A stretch of DNA of 64,000 nt. Source: Flavobacterium swingsii (GTDB lineage Bacteria; Bacteroidota; Bacteroidia; Flavobacteriales; Flavobacteriaceae). Numbering within the stretch: position 1 is the stretch's first letter; each line of letters opens with the position of its first letter. The notes under the pieces are model-generated. The model worked only from the letters and a program-made list of their open reading frames with translations. It searched no databases and was not told the DNA's origin. Positions 50,787 to 59,410 of the stretch are shown here, one piece after another. A program made the position numbers and the translations under genes. The stretch covers positions 1 to 64,000 of the forward strand of contig NZ_FOJT01000006.1 of assembly GCF_900111965.1 (NCBI RefSeq). The letters run 5' to 3'.

Positions 50787-52754
50787 ATGATAAAAAAATT
50801 ACTATTATTTCTACTTGTAAGTAATGTAGGATTTTCGCAAGTTGTAATTAACGAATTAGATCCGGATACTAACAGTACAGATGTTTTAGAGTTTATAGAG
50901 CTAAAATCTGCTACGCCAAATCTATCGCTAGATGGTTATGTTTTGGTTTTTTATAATGCAAGTGGTACAGCTCCTTACTCAGGAACGGTTAGCTATTATA
51001 GTATAGATTTAGATGGGTATTCAACAGACGTAAATGGAATTATTCATTTTGGAAACCCGCAGGTTACACCAACTCCAGCATTTCTTGTTCCGGTTGCAAT
51101 GATTCAGAATGGACCAGATGCCGTAGGTCTTTATCTAGGAAATGCAACCGATTTTCCAATAGGTACAACAGCGCATGCAAATGGTTTGATAGATGCATTG
51201 GCTAATTCTAATAGTGCATCGACACAACCAACGGCGCTGATGGGGATTTTAGGGTTAACTACTTGCATTAATGAAAATCTGCATTCTTTGGCATCCACAG
51301 AATCTATTCAGAGAAAAAATGATGGTACTTATGAAGTAAAAGCACCAACTCCAGGAAGAAATAATGATGGTTCTGGAATTGTATTAACTTATTTGAGATT
51401 AACAACTGACGCATCTATATTAACAGAAGGACAATCATTCACAGTTACTTTTACATCAACAAGCGCAGTTACAGGAAGTGATTTGGTTATCAATTTTACT
51501 TTAAATAATGGAACTTTTACGGCTGCTGATTATTCTGGAACTACATCGGTAACGATACCAGTTGGTGGAATAACAGGAAGTTCAATAATAACAGTTTCAA
51601 ATGACGGAACGAATGATGGTGACGAGGAAATGAAAATTGTCGTAGGCGCTGTAGATTCTGGTTATAGTTTGTATAACAATAATATGATTATTAGGGTAAA
51701 TGATGTTAATTTTCTGGCTATGCCATACGGAACACCAATAAATCCTACCCATGGATTATGTCCTAGCACAAGACCATTAGGTTATTATGACTCATTAGAA
51801 GGTTTGTCGGGAGCAGCTTTAAAACAAGCCATTCAAGATATTATTGCTGGCCCAAATGTAAGAGCTCAAAATTATGGAGATGTATATGACATACTAAAAG
51901 ATGCAGATTCAAATCCTGAAAATAACAACCAAGTTTGGTTGATGTATGTAGAACGTGCAAGTTCAAAATTAAATCAACAAACGGGTACAAGTGGCGCTGT
52001 AGGATTCTGGAATAGAGAACATATTTACTGCCAGTCACGAGGCGGTTTTACCGATGGAACTTCTGGTTCAGCAGATGGAATAGATGTTTGGTTGCCTACA
52101 AATGCGAATGATATTTTAGCTGGTCATGCAGATGGTCATCATATTAGAGCCGAAGACAGTCCAGAAAACAGTTTAAGAAGCGAAAGAAATTACGGAGTAG
52201 ATTATAACGGACCAGCAGGAAACCAAGGTAGTTGGCATGGTGATGTTGCTAGATCGGTATTTTATATGGCTGTACGATATAATGGCTTAAACGTTGTTAA
52301 TGGCAATCCTTCACAAAATCCAGATGGATTTATAGGAGATTTAGCTACTTTATTAACTTGGAATGTTTCTGATTCTTCCGATGATTTCGAGATGAATCAT
52401 AATAACGTGGTCTATACTTGGCAACAAAACCGTAACCCATTCGTAGATCACCCAGATTTAGCGGATCATATTTGGGGAACGAAAACGACAATTCCTTGGT
52501 CCGCCACTTTATCAAGACCAGATTTTAATGAATTGCAAATAGCAATGTATCCTAATCCTGCAAATGATTTTATTACAATTTCGGGATTAACAAATGAGGC
52601 GAAAATCCAAATTTCATCTATGACTGGTTTAAGTGTTTATAAAGGAAATTATAAAAACAACGAAAATCTGAGATTAAATTTAGCTTCAGGAATATATATG
52701 GTTAAAGTTGTAGAGGATAATAAAATAGCAATTAAGAAATTAATTATTAAATAA
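50787..52754 (+). CDS. Secreted endonuclease I with N-terminal lamin-tail/Calx-beta modules and T9SS domain
   Basis: 655 residues from the ATG at 50787, giving the signal peptide MIKKLLLFLLVSNVGFSQ; the reading from 50709 would bury it. Next come a lamin-tail-like module (about 20-190, VVINELDPDTNST) and a Calx-beta-like module (about 205-310, SVTIPVGGITGSSIITVSN). The endonuclease I domain (about 320-560) has FWNREHIYCQSRGGFTDGTS, HADGHHIRAEDSPENSLRS and GDVARSVFYMAVRYN, with the conserved His/Asn in NREH. A T9SS type A domain ends it (about 585-655, IAMYPNPANDFITI). It is the third endonuclease I gene here, less similar to the tandem pair at 19913-23024. Confidence 0.9.
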   Translation: MIKKLLLFLLVSNVGFSQVVINELDPDTNSTDVLEFIELKSATPNLSLDGYVLVFYNASGTAPYSGTVSYYSIDLDGYSTDVNGIIHFGNPQVTPTPAFLVPVAMIQNGPDAVGLYLGNATDFPIGTTAHANGLIDALANSNSASTQPTALMGILGLTTCINENLHSLASTESIQRKNDGTYEVKAPTPGRNNDGSGIVLTYLRLTTDASILTEGQSFTVTFTSTSAVTGSDLVINFTLNNGTFTAADYSGTTSVTIPVGGITGSSIITVSNDGTNDGDEEMKIVVGAVDSGYSLYNNNMIIRVNDVNFLAMPYGTPINPTHGLCPSTRPLGYYDSLEGLSGAALKQAIQDIIAGPNVRAQNYGDVYDILKDADSNPENNNQVWLMYVERASSKLNQQTGTSGAVGFWNREHIYCQSRGGFTDGTSGSADGIDVWLPTNANDILAGHADGHHIRAEDSPENSLRSERNYGVDYNGPAGNQGSWHGDVARSVFYMAVRYNGLNVVNGNPSQNPDGFIGDLATLLTWNVSDSSDDFEMNHNNVVYTWQQNRNPFVDHPDLADHIWGTKTTIPWSATLSRPDFNELQIAMYPNPANDFITISGLTNEAKIQISSMTGLSVYKGNYKNNENLRLNLASGIYMVKVVEDNKIAIKKLIIK

Positions 52755-52769
52755 TAATATGTTGTAATA

Positions 52770-52808
52770 AAAAAAGAAGCTTTTCAGAAATGAAAAGCTT
52801 CTTTTTTT
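52770..52808. terminator. Bidirectional terminator between endonuclease and bestrophin genes
   Basis: AAAAAAGAAGCTTTTCA/TGAAAAGCTTCTTTTTT, perfect long arms with A- and T-runs. Confidence 0.92.
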
Positions 52809-53671
52809 TATAAAATTTCGTCAATATTTTTCTTAATGTTTTCGGCAATTCTTTCGGTAGGCAAATCGTTTTCGTCATTACCAAATGGTTCTTCAATTTC
52901 TTCTGCAATTAGCTCTAAACTCGCTAAAACATAAAAAATAAAAATCACTACAGGAATTGTATAATAACCCAAAACAAAAGCATAACCTAAAGGTAAAGTC
53001 ATAACATAAAAAAAGATAAATTTTTTAAGAAAGACGCTGTATGAAAATGGTATTGGAGTATTTTTTATTCTTTCGCAAGCACCACAAATATCGGTAAATG
53101 ATACTATCTCGATATTGATAAATAAAAGTTGTTCTCCAGTTATTTTTTTTGTTAAATAAAGCTCATTAATCTTTTTGAAAAGTAATTTTGCAACTTGATT
53201 TGGTCTGTGCTTTTTATGATCAATATTAATATTGTATTCATCAAATAATTCTTGACTAATACTTTGATTTTTAAGATGTAAATTCAAAACATTAGCATAG
53301 TATGGAATAATTTTCTTAAAAAAGGTCTTATCCTCTTTTTCAACTAAAATAGCAGAAAGTTTTAATGCCAAGTTTCGGCTATTATTTACAAGTGAACCCC
53401 ATTGTTTTCTTCCTTCCCACCAGCGATCGTACGCTGTATTTGTCCTAAAAACTAATAATAAAGAAATTACAAAACCAAGCATGCTATGCATGATTGTTAT
53501 GTTTTTAAGATGATGATTATCTGCTAAGTGTAAATAATCTTGAAAAAAATAAACAATAATTACACTATAGATTGATATACCAATAATTAGTGGAAGCAAA
53601 GTTCTAAAAGTGTCTGCTTTATGAAACCTGAATATAAATGTGAACCATTCTTTTGGATTATATGAAATCAT
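52808..53671 (-). CDS. Bestrophin-like (UPF0187) anion channel
   Basis: 287 residues with four membrane helices. The family signature TNTAYDRWWEGRKQWGSLVN after the second helix and NLALKLSA, later GYYTIPVVIFIFYVLASLEL followed by IAEEIEEPFGNDENDLPTERI, is typical of bacterial bestrophins (RFP-TM). Members are pentameric channels for anions or sometimes cations in the inner membrane. The acidic stretch after EEPFG resembles the calcium-clasp region of the eukaryotic relatives, but regulation cannot be read. It starts six bases after kup ends, so the two are co-transcribed. Confidence 0.9.
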   Translation of the reverse strand: MISYNPKEWFTFIFRFHKADTFRTLLPLIIGISIYSVIIVYFFQDYLHLADNHHLKNITIMHSMLGFVISLLLVFRTNTAYDRWWEGRKQWGSLVNNSRNLALKLSAILVEKEDKTFFKKIIPYYANVLNLHLKNQSISQELFDEYNINIDHKKHRPNQVAKLLFKKINELYLTKKITGEQLLFINIEIVSFTDICGACERIKNTPIPFSYSVFLKKFIFFYVMTLPLGYAFVLGYYTIPVVIFIFYVLASLELIAEEIEEPFGNDENDLPTERIAENIKKNIDEIL

Positions 53672-53677
53672 ATTTGA

Positions 53678-55642
53678 TTATTCAACACGTTTTAATTCTA
53701 TTTTTTCTGGTGCATGAAGTACCATTGGGAATTTTTCTACTTTTACAGAGCTGCTATCCAAACCGAAAGCTTGCTCTTCTGATAAACTCATTTTTTTGAA
53801 AAAGAAATAAGTATTCATAACTAATTTTTCGTGCCAATGCATAAAGCTATCATTCGACAGGAATTTTTCAGATAAAACAAATTTGAAATCGCCAATAATA
53901 TTGTTTTTACTTAACGATTCGTAACGGCTTGTAATATCTACTTCGCCTTTTTTTACCATATCTTTAATAACCTCTTTAAACATTAGATTGATTTTAGTAG
54001 GCTCTCTAAAACCAAGATTAAAATCGATTCTAAATAAATCATCTTTTATTATTTCAGTAACCTTATATTCTTTTCTATAAGGTTCGCTAGTAATATTTAC
54101 GTGTATAAACCAATATAAATCGGCTCTTTTTGGACGTTTTTGCAAAATAGAATACATTACTTTTTCCTCAATTTCATCTACACGATTGGCATTGGTCATA
54201 TAAACCAAATGGGTTGCATATTTAGGTATCGATAAATCGACGCTTAACTCTGCTAAGACCTTTTTGTAGTGGTCTATTTTTACGATTTTGGTGTAGTTTT
54301 TACTAATTCGTTTGGCCATAAACCAAATTGACATTATAAATATCAAAACCGCTGCAATAATAATAGTTACGTAACCACCGTGAGGGAATTTATCTAAACA
54401 AGCAATTAGAAAACTAAACTCGATGACTAAATAAATTAATATTAATGGCAAAATGATGTACAAAGCCACTCTTTTTATAATCATAAAATAAGTAAGCAAA
54501 ACAGTTGTCATAATCATGCAAAGAACAATGGCAAGACCATAAGCGGCTTCCATATTACTTGCTTTTTTGAAATATAAAACGACTCCGATACAACCAGCTA
54601 ATAATAACCAATTGATTGACGGAATATATATTTGTCCTTTCTGATCTGTTGGGTATTTAATTTTAACTTTGGGCCAAAAATTTAATCGCATGGCTTCATT
54701 TATCAATGTAAATGAACCACTTATTAATGCTTGCGAAGCTATAACGGCCGCCAAAGTTGCAATTACAATTCCGTAAGGCTGAAACCAATCGGCCATAATC
54801 AAGTAAAATGGGTTTGCATTATTTGGGTTAATGCTTTGTAAAGTAACACCTTGATGCTTTATTAAGTACGCACCTTGTCCAAAATAATTTAGAAGCAAAG
54901 CTATTTTAACAAAAATCCAACTAATACGAATGTTTTTTCGACCACAATGTCCCATATCAGAATACAAAGCTTCGGCACCAGTTGTACAAAGAAAAACAAA
55001 TCCTAAAACGTAAAATCCTTCAGGATGAACACTTAATAAATGATAAGCGTAATAAGGATTTACAGCACAAAGTACATCGGTGTTTTTTGTGATTTGAATT
55101 ATTCCTAAAACAGCTAACATTCCGAACCAAATTGTCATCATTGGCGCAAAAAACTTTCCAACTAGCTTAGTACCAAATTGTTGAATCGTAAACAATAAAA
55201 TAAGTATTCCAATTACAATCGGAACGGTATTTAAATCTGGATAATATGTTTTCACTCCTTCTACAGCCGATGAAACTGAGATGGGTGGTGTAATAATTCC
55301 ATCAGCTAAAAGTGCGCTTCCACCAATAATTGCAGGGATTATAAGCCATTTTACTTTCGTTCGTTTTACTAATGCATAAAGAGCAAAAATTCCACCTTCA
55401 CCATTATTGTCTGCCGAAAGGGTTATTAATACGTATTTTAATGTGGTTTGCAATGTTAATGTCCAAAATATTGCAGAAATTCCTCCCAAAACAACTTGGG
55501 GGTCAATAGCGTGTTTGCCTAATATTGAACTCATTACATATAATGGAGAAGTTCCAATATCACCAAAAATGATTCCTAATGTAATTAATATTCCGCCTAG
55601 TGATAATTTACTGTGAAGATCGTGATGTGATGAAGCACTCAT
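53678..55642 (-). CDS. kup: KUP family potassium transporter
   Basis: 654 residues from the ATG at 55642 (MSASSHHDLHSKLSLGGILI); the longer start at 55723 adds a doubtful hydrophobic tail. KUP landmarks: LGIIFGDIGTSPLYVMSSIL, NNGEGGIFALYALVKR, then about twelve membrane helices with GSALLADGIITPPISVSSAVEG and FVFLCTTGAEALYSDMGHCG. A soluble C-terminal domain (about 470-654) follows. Kup takes up potassium with protons at the inner membrane. It overlaps nothing upstream; the bestrophin-like channel gene lies six bases downstream, so the pair may balance ion fluxes. Confidence 0.95.
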   Translation of the reverse strand: MSASSHHDLHSKLSLGGILITLGIIFGDIGTSPLYVMSSILGKHAIDPQVVLGGISAIFWTLTLQTTLKYVLITLSADNNGEGGIFALYALVKRTKVKWLIIPAIIGGSALLADGIITPPISVSSAVEGVKTYYPDLNTVPIVIGILILLFTIQQFGTKLVGKFFAPMMTIWFGMLAVLGIIQITKNTDVLCAVNPYYAYHLLSVHPEGFYVLGFVFLCTTGAEALYSDMGHCGRKNIRISWIFVKIALLLNYFGQGAYLIKHQGVTLQSINPNNANPFYLIMADWFQPYGIVIATLAAVIASQALISGSFTLINEAMRLNFWPKVKIKYPTDQKGQIYIPSINWLLLAGCIGVVLYFKKASNMEAAYGLAIVLCMIMTTVLLTYFMIIKRVALYIILPLILIYLVIEFSFLIACLDKFPHGGYVTIIIAAVLIFIMSIWFMAKRISKNYTKIVKIDHYKKVLAELSVDLSIPKYATHLVYMTNANRVDEIEEKVMYSILQKRPKRADLYWFIHVNITSEPYRKEYKVTEIIKDDLFRIDFNLGFREPTKINLMFKEVIKDMVKKGEVDITSRYESLSKNNIIGDFKFVLSEKFLSNDSFMHWHEKLVMNTYFFFKKMSLSEEQAFGLDSSSVKVEKFPMVLHAPEKIELKRVE

Positions 55643-55764
55643 TAATTTTGTGTTTGAAAAAGAGAACAAAATTAAAATATTTAATCCGATTTGGATGTCA
55701 TTTTTATTAAAATTATGCATCATGTTGTATAAAAAATAGTAATTTAGAATCTTTAAACTATAGT

Positions 55765-56817
55765 ATGAGAAATATATTTTTTATTTTATTGATTGTTAAT
55801 GTTTTATCTTCTTGTAATACAACTAAAAATATTATATCTAATCCGATATTTTCTAAAATTATAATCGATACGCTTTTTAGCGAAAAAATAAGCTGCAGAG
55901 CATTAGCTATCGACAACAATAAAGTCTGGTATGCAGCAAATAATGGAAATTATGGTTTTGTCTCACTCGATTCTTCAGAGAATTATAATCAAAATATTAC
56001 AAACGAAAATCTAAAAATAGAATTTAGAAGTATTGCCCAAACGGCAAAACATATTTTTATTCTTTCGGTAGGAAATCCTGCATTATTATACCGTATTGCA
56101 AAAAATGACTACCAAGTAAAACTAGTATATCAAGAAAATCACGAAAAAGTGTTTTATGATTCGCTGCAATTTTTTAATGATAACGAAGGAATTGCCATAG
56201 GAGATCCTACCGAAAATTGTCCGTCGATGATAAAAACGATAGATGGTGGTGAAACTTGGCAAAAAATACCTTGTGACAAACTACCAAAGCTTGCAGATGG
56301 CGAAGCTTTTTTTGCCGCAAGCAACACTAATTTAGTTATTAAAGGAAATAACGTTTGGATGGTTTCTGGTGGCAAAAAATCTCGAGTTTTTCATTCATCA
56401 GACAAAGGAAATACTTGGGAAACATCCGAAACACCAATTGTGCAAGGACAAACAATGACAGGATCTTTTACTGCCGATTTCTATGATAAAAACATTGGTT
56501 TTATTGCTGGTGGAAACTATGAAAAATTAGAACAGAATTTTCAAAATAAAGCCATCACAAACGACGGCGGAAAAACTTGGCAACTTATGGCCGAAAATGA
56601 AGGATTTGGTTACGCTTCTTGTCTTCAATATGTACCTAATAGTGGCGGAAAATCTATTGTAGTTGTTGGAGCTACAGGGATTTTCTATTCAGGAGATTCA
56701 GGCAAAAAATGGAAACAATTATCTATCGATAAAGATTTTTACACCATTAGATTTATAGACAATAAAACTGCAATTGCCGCAGGAAAAAATAAAATTGTAA
56801 AAATAAATTTCAAATAA
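55765..56817 (+). CDS. BNR/Asp-box repeat lipoprotein
   Basis: 350 residues. Signal with lipobox (IVNVLSSC, Cys 17) then a beta-propeller-like domain with recurring Asp-box strands: TIDGGETWQKIP, SSDKGNTWETSE, TNDGGKTWQLMA and YSGDSGKKWKQLS. Such proteins resemble Ycf48 and sialidase-like propellers; in this family a role in protein assembly or ligand binding is possible, but no catalytic residues can be assigned. It diverges from kup and has its own terminator. Confidence 0.85.
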   Translation: MRNIFFILLIVNVLSSCNTTKNIISNPIFSKIIIDTLFSEKISCRALAIDNNKVWYAANNGNYGFVSLDSSENYNQNITNENLKIEFRSIAQTAKHIFILSVGNPALLYRIAKNDYQVKLVYQENHEKVFYDSLQFFNDNEGIAIGDPTENCPSMIKTIDGGETWQKIPCDKLPKLADGEAFFAASNTNLVIKGNNVWMVSGGKKSRVFHSSDKGNTWETSETPIVQGQTMTGSFTADFYDKNIGFIAGGNYEKLEQNFQNKAITNDGGKTWQLMAENEGFGYASCLQYVPNSGGKSIVVVGATGIFYSGDSGKKWKQLSIDKDFYTIRFIDNKTAIAAGKNKIVKINFK

Positions 56818-56852
56818 AAAAAACCGCTAAATTATTTTTTAGCGGTTTTTTT
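56817..56852. terminator. Bidirectional terminator after BNR lipoprotein
   Basis: AAAAAAACCGCTAAAT/ATTTTTTAGCGGTTTTTT: AAACCGCTAAA pairs with TTTAGCGGTTT, followed by Ts on either strand. Confidence 0.88.
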
Positions 56853-56858
56853 GTTGTT

Positions 56859-57314
56859 TTAATTTCTTGGTGGTGGTCCGTTTCTTCGATCATTAAATTT
56901 CTTCAAAAGGGTACTTTTAAACTCTTCTTCCGCTTTTTTGAGCAATAATATTTTCTTAGGAGGAATTACGCCTTGTAAATCTTTTACAAACTGACGTTTT
57001 TTGTTTTCCATATCAGCATCAATATCTTCGGATTCATTTAACAATTTTAGAGTTGCCGCATCAGACATTCCAACTGTATTTTCAGGTTTTAGTTTCAGCA
57101 TAAGCTGTCTTTTTTGCTTGTGTAAATCCAATTGACTATCGCTAAATTTATTAAAAATAGGCCAGAATTTTTCAGCTTCTTGAGTACTCAAATCTAGTTT
57201 AGTAGAAATAAATGCCACGCGAAGCGCTTTAACTCGTTCTGCTCTTTTCTCAAAATCTTGAGAGAAACTCATCCCAGAGATTAATAGCAATAAGAGTATA
57301 ATTATTTTTTTCAT
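56859..57314 (-). CDS. Spy/CpxP-like periplasmic protein
   Basis: 151 residues from the ATG at 57314; this gives the signal peptide KKIIILLLLLISGMSFSQ, so the protein is periplasmic. The rest is helical and charged: FEKRAERVKALRVAFISTKL, AEKFWPIFNKFSDSQLDLHK, then KLKPENTVGMSDAATLKLLN and a GPPPRN tail. The helix pattern with many Lys/Glu resembles Spy/CpxP-like sensors or chaperones. It is the last gene of the sigma operon, 10 bases after the anti-sigma-like gene, and is probably made under its control. Confidence 0.75.
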   Translation of the reverse strand: MKKIIILLLLLISGMSFSQDFEKRAERVKALRVAFISTKLDLSTQEAEKFWPIFNKFSDSQLDLHKQKRQLMLKLKPENTVGMSDAATLKLLNESEDIDADMENKKRQFVKDLQGVIPPKKILLLKKAEEEFKSTLLKKFNDRRNGPPPRN

Positions 57315-57324
57315 TTTAGGAGTT

Positions 57325-57705
57325 TTAGTATAAATATTCTTTAGCATAATTTTGTGTGTCTTGATCATATAAATCTAACGATTCTTCAATTGCGGTGATA
57401 TCATCATCAGATAAATTCTCTATAATATCTTCAGTACTTATTGTTGTTGCGCAAGCTAAATAATCTTCGGTACTTATATTTTCAGTTTTTATATTATTCA
57501 AATACATTGTAGTAAATAAACCAATAACAAACACTGCTGCCACTGCCGAAAACCAAAATTTTCGAGTTTCAAAAATTGAAATCACTTTCACTTCTTTTTC
57601 AGAAATCTGGCTCATTATTTTAGTTTCAAACTGCTCAAAATAGTTCTCTGGGATTCTAAATCCGCTGTCTATTTTTGGGTCGTTATCTAAATCAAATTGT
57701 TTCAT
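57325..57705 (-). CDS. Probable anti-sigma factor, single membrane helix
   Basis: 126 residues: a cytosolic N-terminal part with PENYFEQFETKIMSQISEKE, one membrane helix (about 50-68, FWFSAVAAVFVIGLFTTMYL), and an acidic periplasmic tail with TTISTEDIIENLSDDDITAI. Short membrane proteins with this PENYF element sit beside ECF sigma factors in flavobacteria; the gene here is 30 bases after the sigma gene and before the Spy-like gene. It lacks the standard zinc-binding anti-sigma motif, so the role is inferred from position and layout. Confidence 0.7.
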   Translation of the reverse strand: MKQFDLDNDPKIDSGFRIPENYFEQFETKIMSQISEKEVKVISIFETRKFWFSAVAAVFVIGLFTTMYLNNIKTENISTEDYLACATTISTEDIIENLSDDDITAIEESLDLYDQDTQNYAKEYLY

Positions 57706-57735
57706 ATTGTTAAGACTATTATTGTATAAAAAGGT

Positions 57736-58278
57736 TTAATCTGTTTTCAAAAAATCTTCAATTTTCTTTACCGCATGAAAATAAGAAGCTTTCAAACCAC
57801 CAACTGATGTTCCTGTAATTTCGGCAATTTGTTCGTATTTTAGTTCTTCAAAGTATTTCATTTTAAAAACCAATTGTTGTTTTTCGGGCAAAATTGCAAT
57901 CGCTTTTTGCAATTTTAGTTGAATCTCATTTCCATCAAAATAAACATCACTTTCCAACTTATTTATCGCTTTTTGTTGTACTTCCTCACTCGAAATGCCA
58001 CTTTTTTTAGCGCGTTGTTGCATAAACGTAATGGCTTCGTTGGTCGCAATCCGATACATCCAAGAAAAAAGTTTGCTGTCGCCTTTAAAATTCTTCAAAT
58101 TCTGAAAAACCTTCACAAACACATTTTGCAACACATCATCGGCATCGTCGTGACTCAAAACCATGTTTCGCACATGATGATACAACGGTTTCTGATACAA
58201 TTGCAAGAGCTTCCTAAACGCATCATTTTGCGTTTTCGGATTCAATAATTCAGCGATAAAAGCTTTTTCGTCTTGCAA
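57736..58278 (-). CDS. ECF-type RNA polymerase sigma factor
   Basis: 180 residues. Region 2 (about 20-95): YHHVRNMVLSHDDADDVLQN then VFVKVFQNLKNFKGDSKLFS, WMYRIATNEAITFMQQ. Region 4 (about 120-178): LPEKQQLVFKMKYFEELKYE, QIAEITGTSVGGLKASYFHA. This is the standard two-domain ECF factor that directs RNA polymerase to stress or envelope genes. It heads an operon with the membrane protein and the Spy-like periplasmic protein, so the signal probably comes from the envelope. The exact ECF group is not assigned. Confidence 0.93.
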   Translation of the reverse strand: MQDEKAFIAELLNPKTQNDAFRKLLQLYQKPLYHHVRNMVLSHDDADDVLQNVFVKVFQNLKNFKGDSKLFSWMYRIATNEAITFMQQRAKKSGISSEEVQQKAINKLESDVYFDGNEIQLKLQKAIAILPEKQQLVFKMKYFEELKYEQIAEITGTSVGGLKASYFHAVKKIEDFLKTD

Positions 58279-58366
58279 AAGTAGGTTTGTTTTATAAGTA
58301 AGACTAAAGATATCTAAAAAGGTTTAATCTAATTGTTTTTTTGAAGCGAAAATTTTCGCCTTCTTG

Positions 58367-58485
58367 CAAACCATATTCCTGCTGTCGTTACAATCTTTTT
58401 TCGTGTTCTCGATACTCCTCGCTAAAAAAAGCGAGGAACTCGAACTGACGAAAAAAGGATTTCCACTTCCATCAGGGCTAAAAAG
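58367..58485 (-). repeat. Dispersed intergenic element, copy C
   Basis: On the minus strand: left flank AGCCCTGATGGAAGTGGAAA then TCCTTTTT, a variable inverted repeat around CCTCGC..GCGAGG, right flank AAAGATTGTAACGACAGCAGG. Its flanks match copies at 9651 and 60749 best. Confidence 0.85.
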
Positions 58486-58560
58486 GAATCCATTTCATTA
58501 TTTATAAAACTACTAAAAACTTAGTACCTTAGCACCTCAGAACCTTAGTCCCTTAAAAAA

Positions 58561-59211
58561 ATGATTCAAACCGTAATTTTCGATATGGACGGCGTAATTG
58601 TCGATACCGAACCAGTTCACCATTATGCCTACAACCAACATTTTTCCGAATTAAATATCGAAGTTTCTAACGAAATGTATGCTTCACTAACTGGCAATTC
58701 GACTCGAAATGTTTTTCAGAAACTAAAAGAAAGTTTCAAACTAGAACATGATGTCGAAGACTTAATTCTTCGCAAACGTCATTTGTTTAACGAAGCTTTC
58801 GATACCAAACCAGATTTAGAACTCATAGACGGCGTACACAAACTAATTCAGGATTTGCATACAAACAAAATGCAACTCATAGTTGCTTCATCGGCTTCAA
58901 AAAGTACCATCAATAGGGTTTTCAATCGATTCGATTTGCATCAATACTTCACACATATTGTTTCGGGCGAAGATTTTCCAAAATCGAAACCAGACCCAGC
59001 TATTTTTTTGCATGCAGCTTCATTATCAATAGCTCCAAAAGAAAACTGTATCGTTATTGAAGACAGCACAAACGGAATAAAAGCTGCAAAAGCCGCTGGA
59101 ATTTACTGTATTGGTTATGACAGTGTGAATTCTAAATTGCAAGATTATTCGCTGGCAGATAGAGTGATTAGTCATTTTAATGAGCTAATTTTAGATAAAT
59201 TAAAGAATTAG
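58561..59211 (+). CDS. HAD family phosphatase, beta-phosphoglucomutase-like
   Basis: 216 residues. Motif I FDMDGVIVDTEPVHH with nucleophile Asp, cap domain of helices to about residue 85, motif II in VASSASKST, motif III Lys in SKPDPAIFLHAAS and motif IV in VIEDSTNGIKAAKAAGI. This layout is that of phosphatases and phosphoglucomutases of the HAD superfamily; the real substrate is unknown, and the Asp-x-Asp followed by Gly fits either. It begins right after a gap holding copy C and ends before a large hairpin element; it stands alone. Confidence 0.88.
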   Translation: MIQTVIFDMDGVIVDTEPVHHYAYNQHFSELNIEVSNEMYASLTGNSTRNVFQKLKESFKLEHDVEDLILRKRHLFNEAFDTKPDLELIDGVHKLIQDLHTNKMQLIVASSASKSTINRVFNRFDLHQYFTHIVSGEDFPKSKPDPAIFLHAASLSIAPKENCIVIEDSTNGIKAAKAAGIYCIGYDSVNSKLQDYSLADRVISHFNELILDKLKN

Positions 59212-59231
59212 GGATTACATCTAATATAAAC

Positions 59232-59308
59232 TTGTCATGCTGACGAAGGAAGCATCTCACAGACAAATCTATAATTTCGAAGAGATGCTTCCTTCGTAAG
59301 CATGACAA
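59232..59308. repeat. Large inverted-repeat element
   Basis: Left arm TTGTCATGCTGACGAAGGAA, then GCATCTC, pairs with GAGATGC, TTCCTTCGTAAGCATGACAA on the right, around a loop. The arms are long and nearly perfect. The sequence resembles a repeat found in many Bacteroidetes. Confidence 0.85.
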
Positions 59309-59372
59309 ACAGATGGATAAGTATTCTCAAAAATACTTCAAAAATCTTTTTCAATAATATTCATAATTTTTC

Positions 59373-59405
59373 CAGCCCGACCTTCGGGCACCCTTCCAAA
59401 GGAGG
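59373..59405 (-). terminator. Possible terminator or processed hairpins after photolyase
   Basis: Two small GC-rich palindromes, CCCGACCTTCGGG (59376-59388) and CCTTCCAAAGGAGG (59392-59405), stand six bases before the photolyase stop. There is no clear T-run, so a terminator role is uncertain; the block also resembles a common Flavobacterium intergenic sequence. Confidence 0.4.
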
Positions 59406-59410
59406 AGGAA

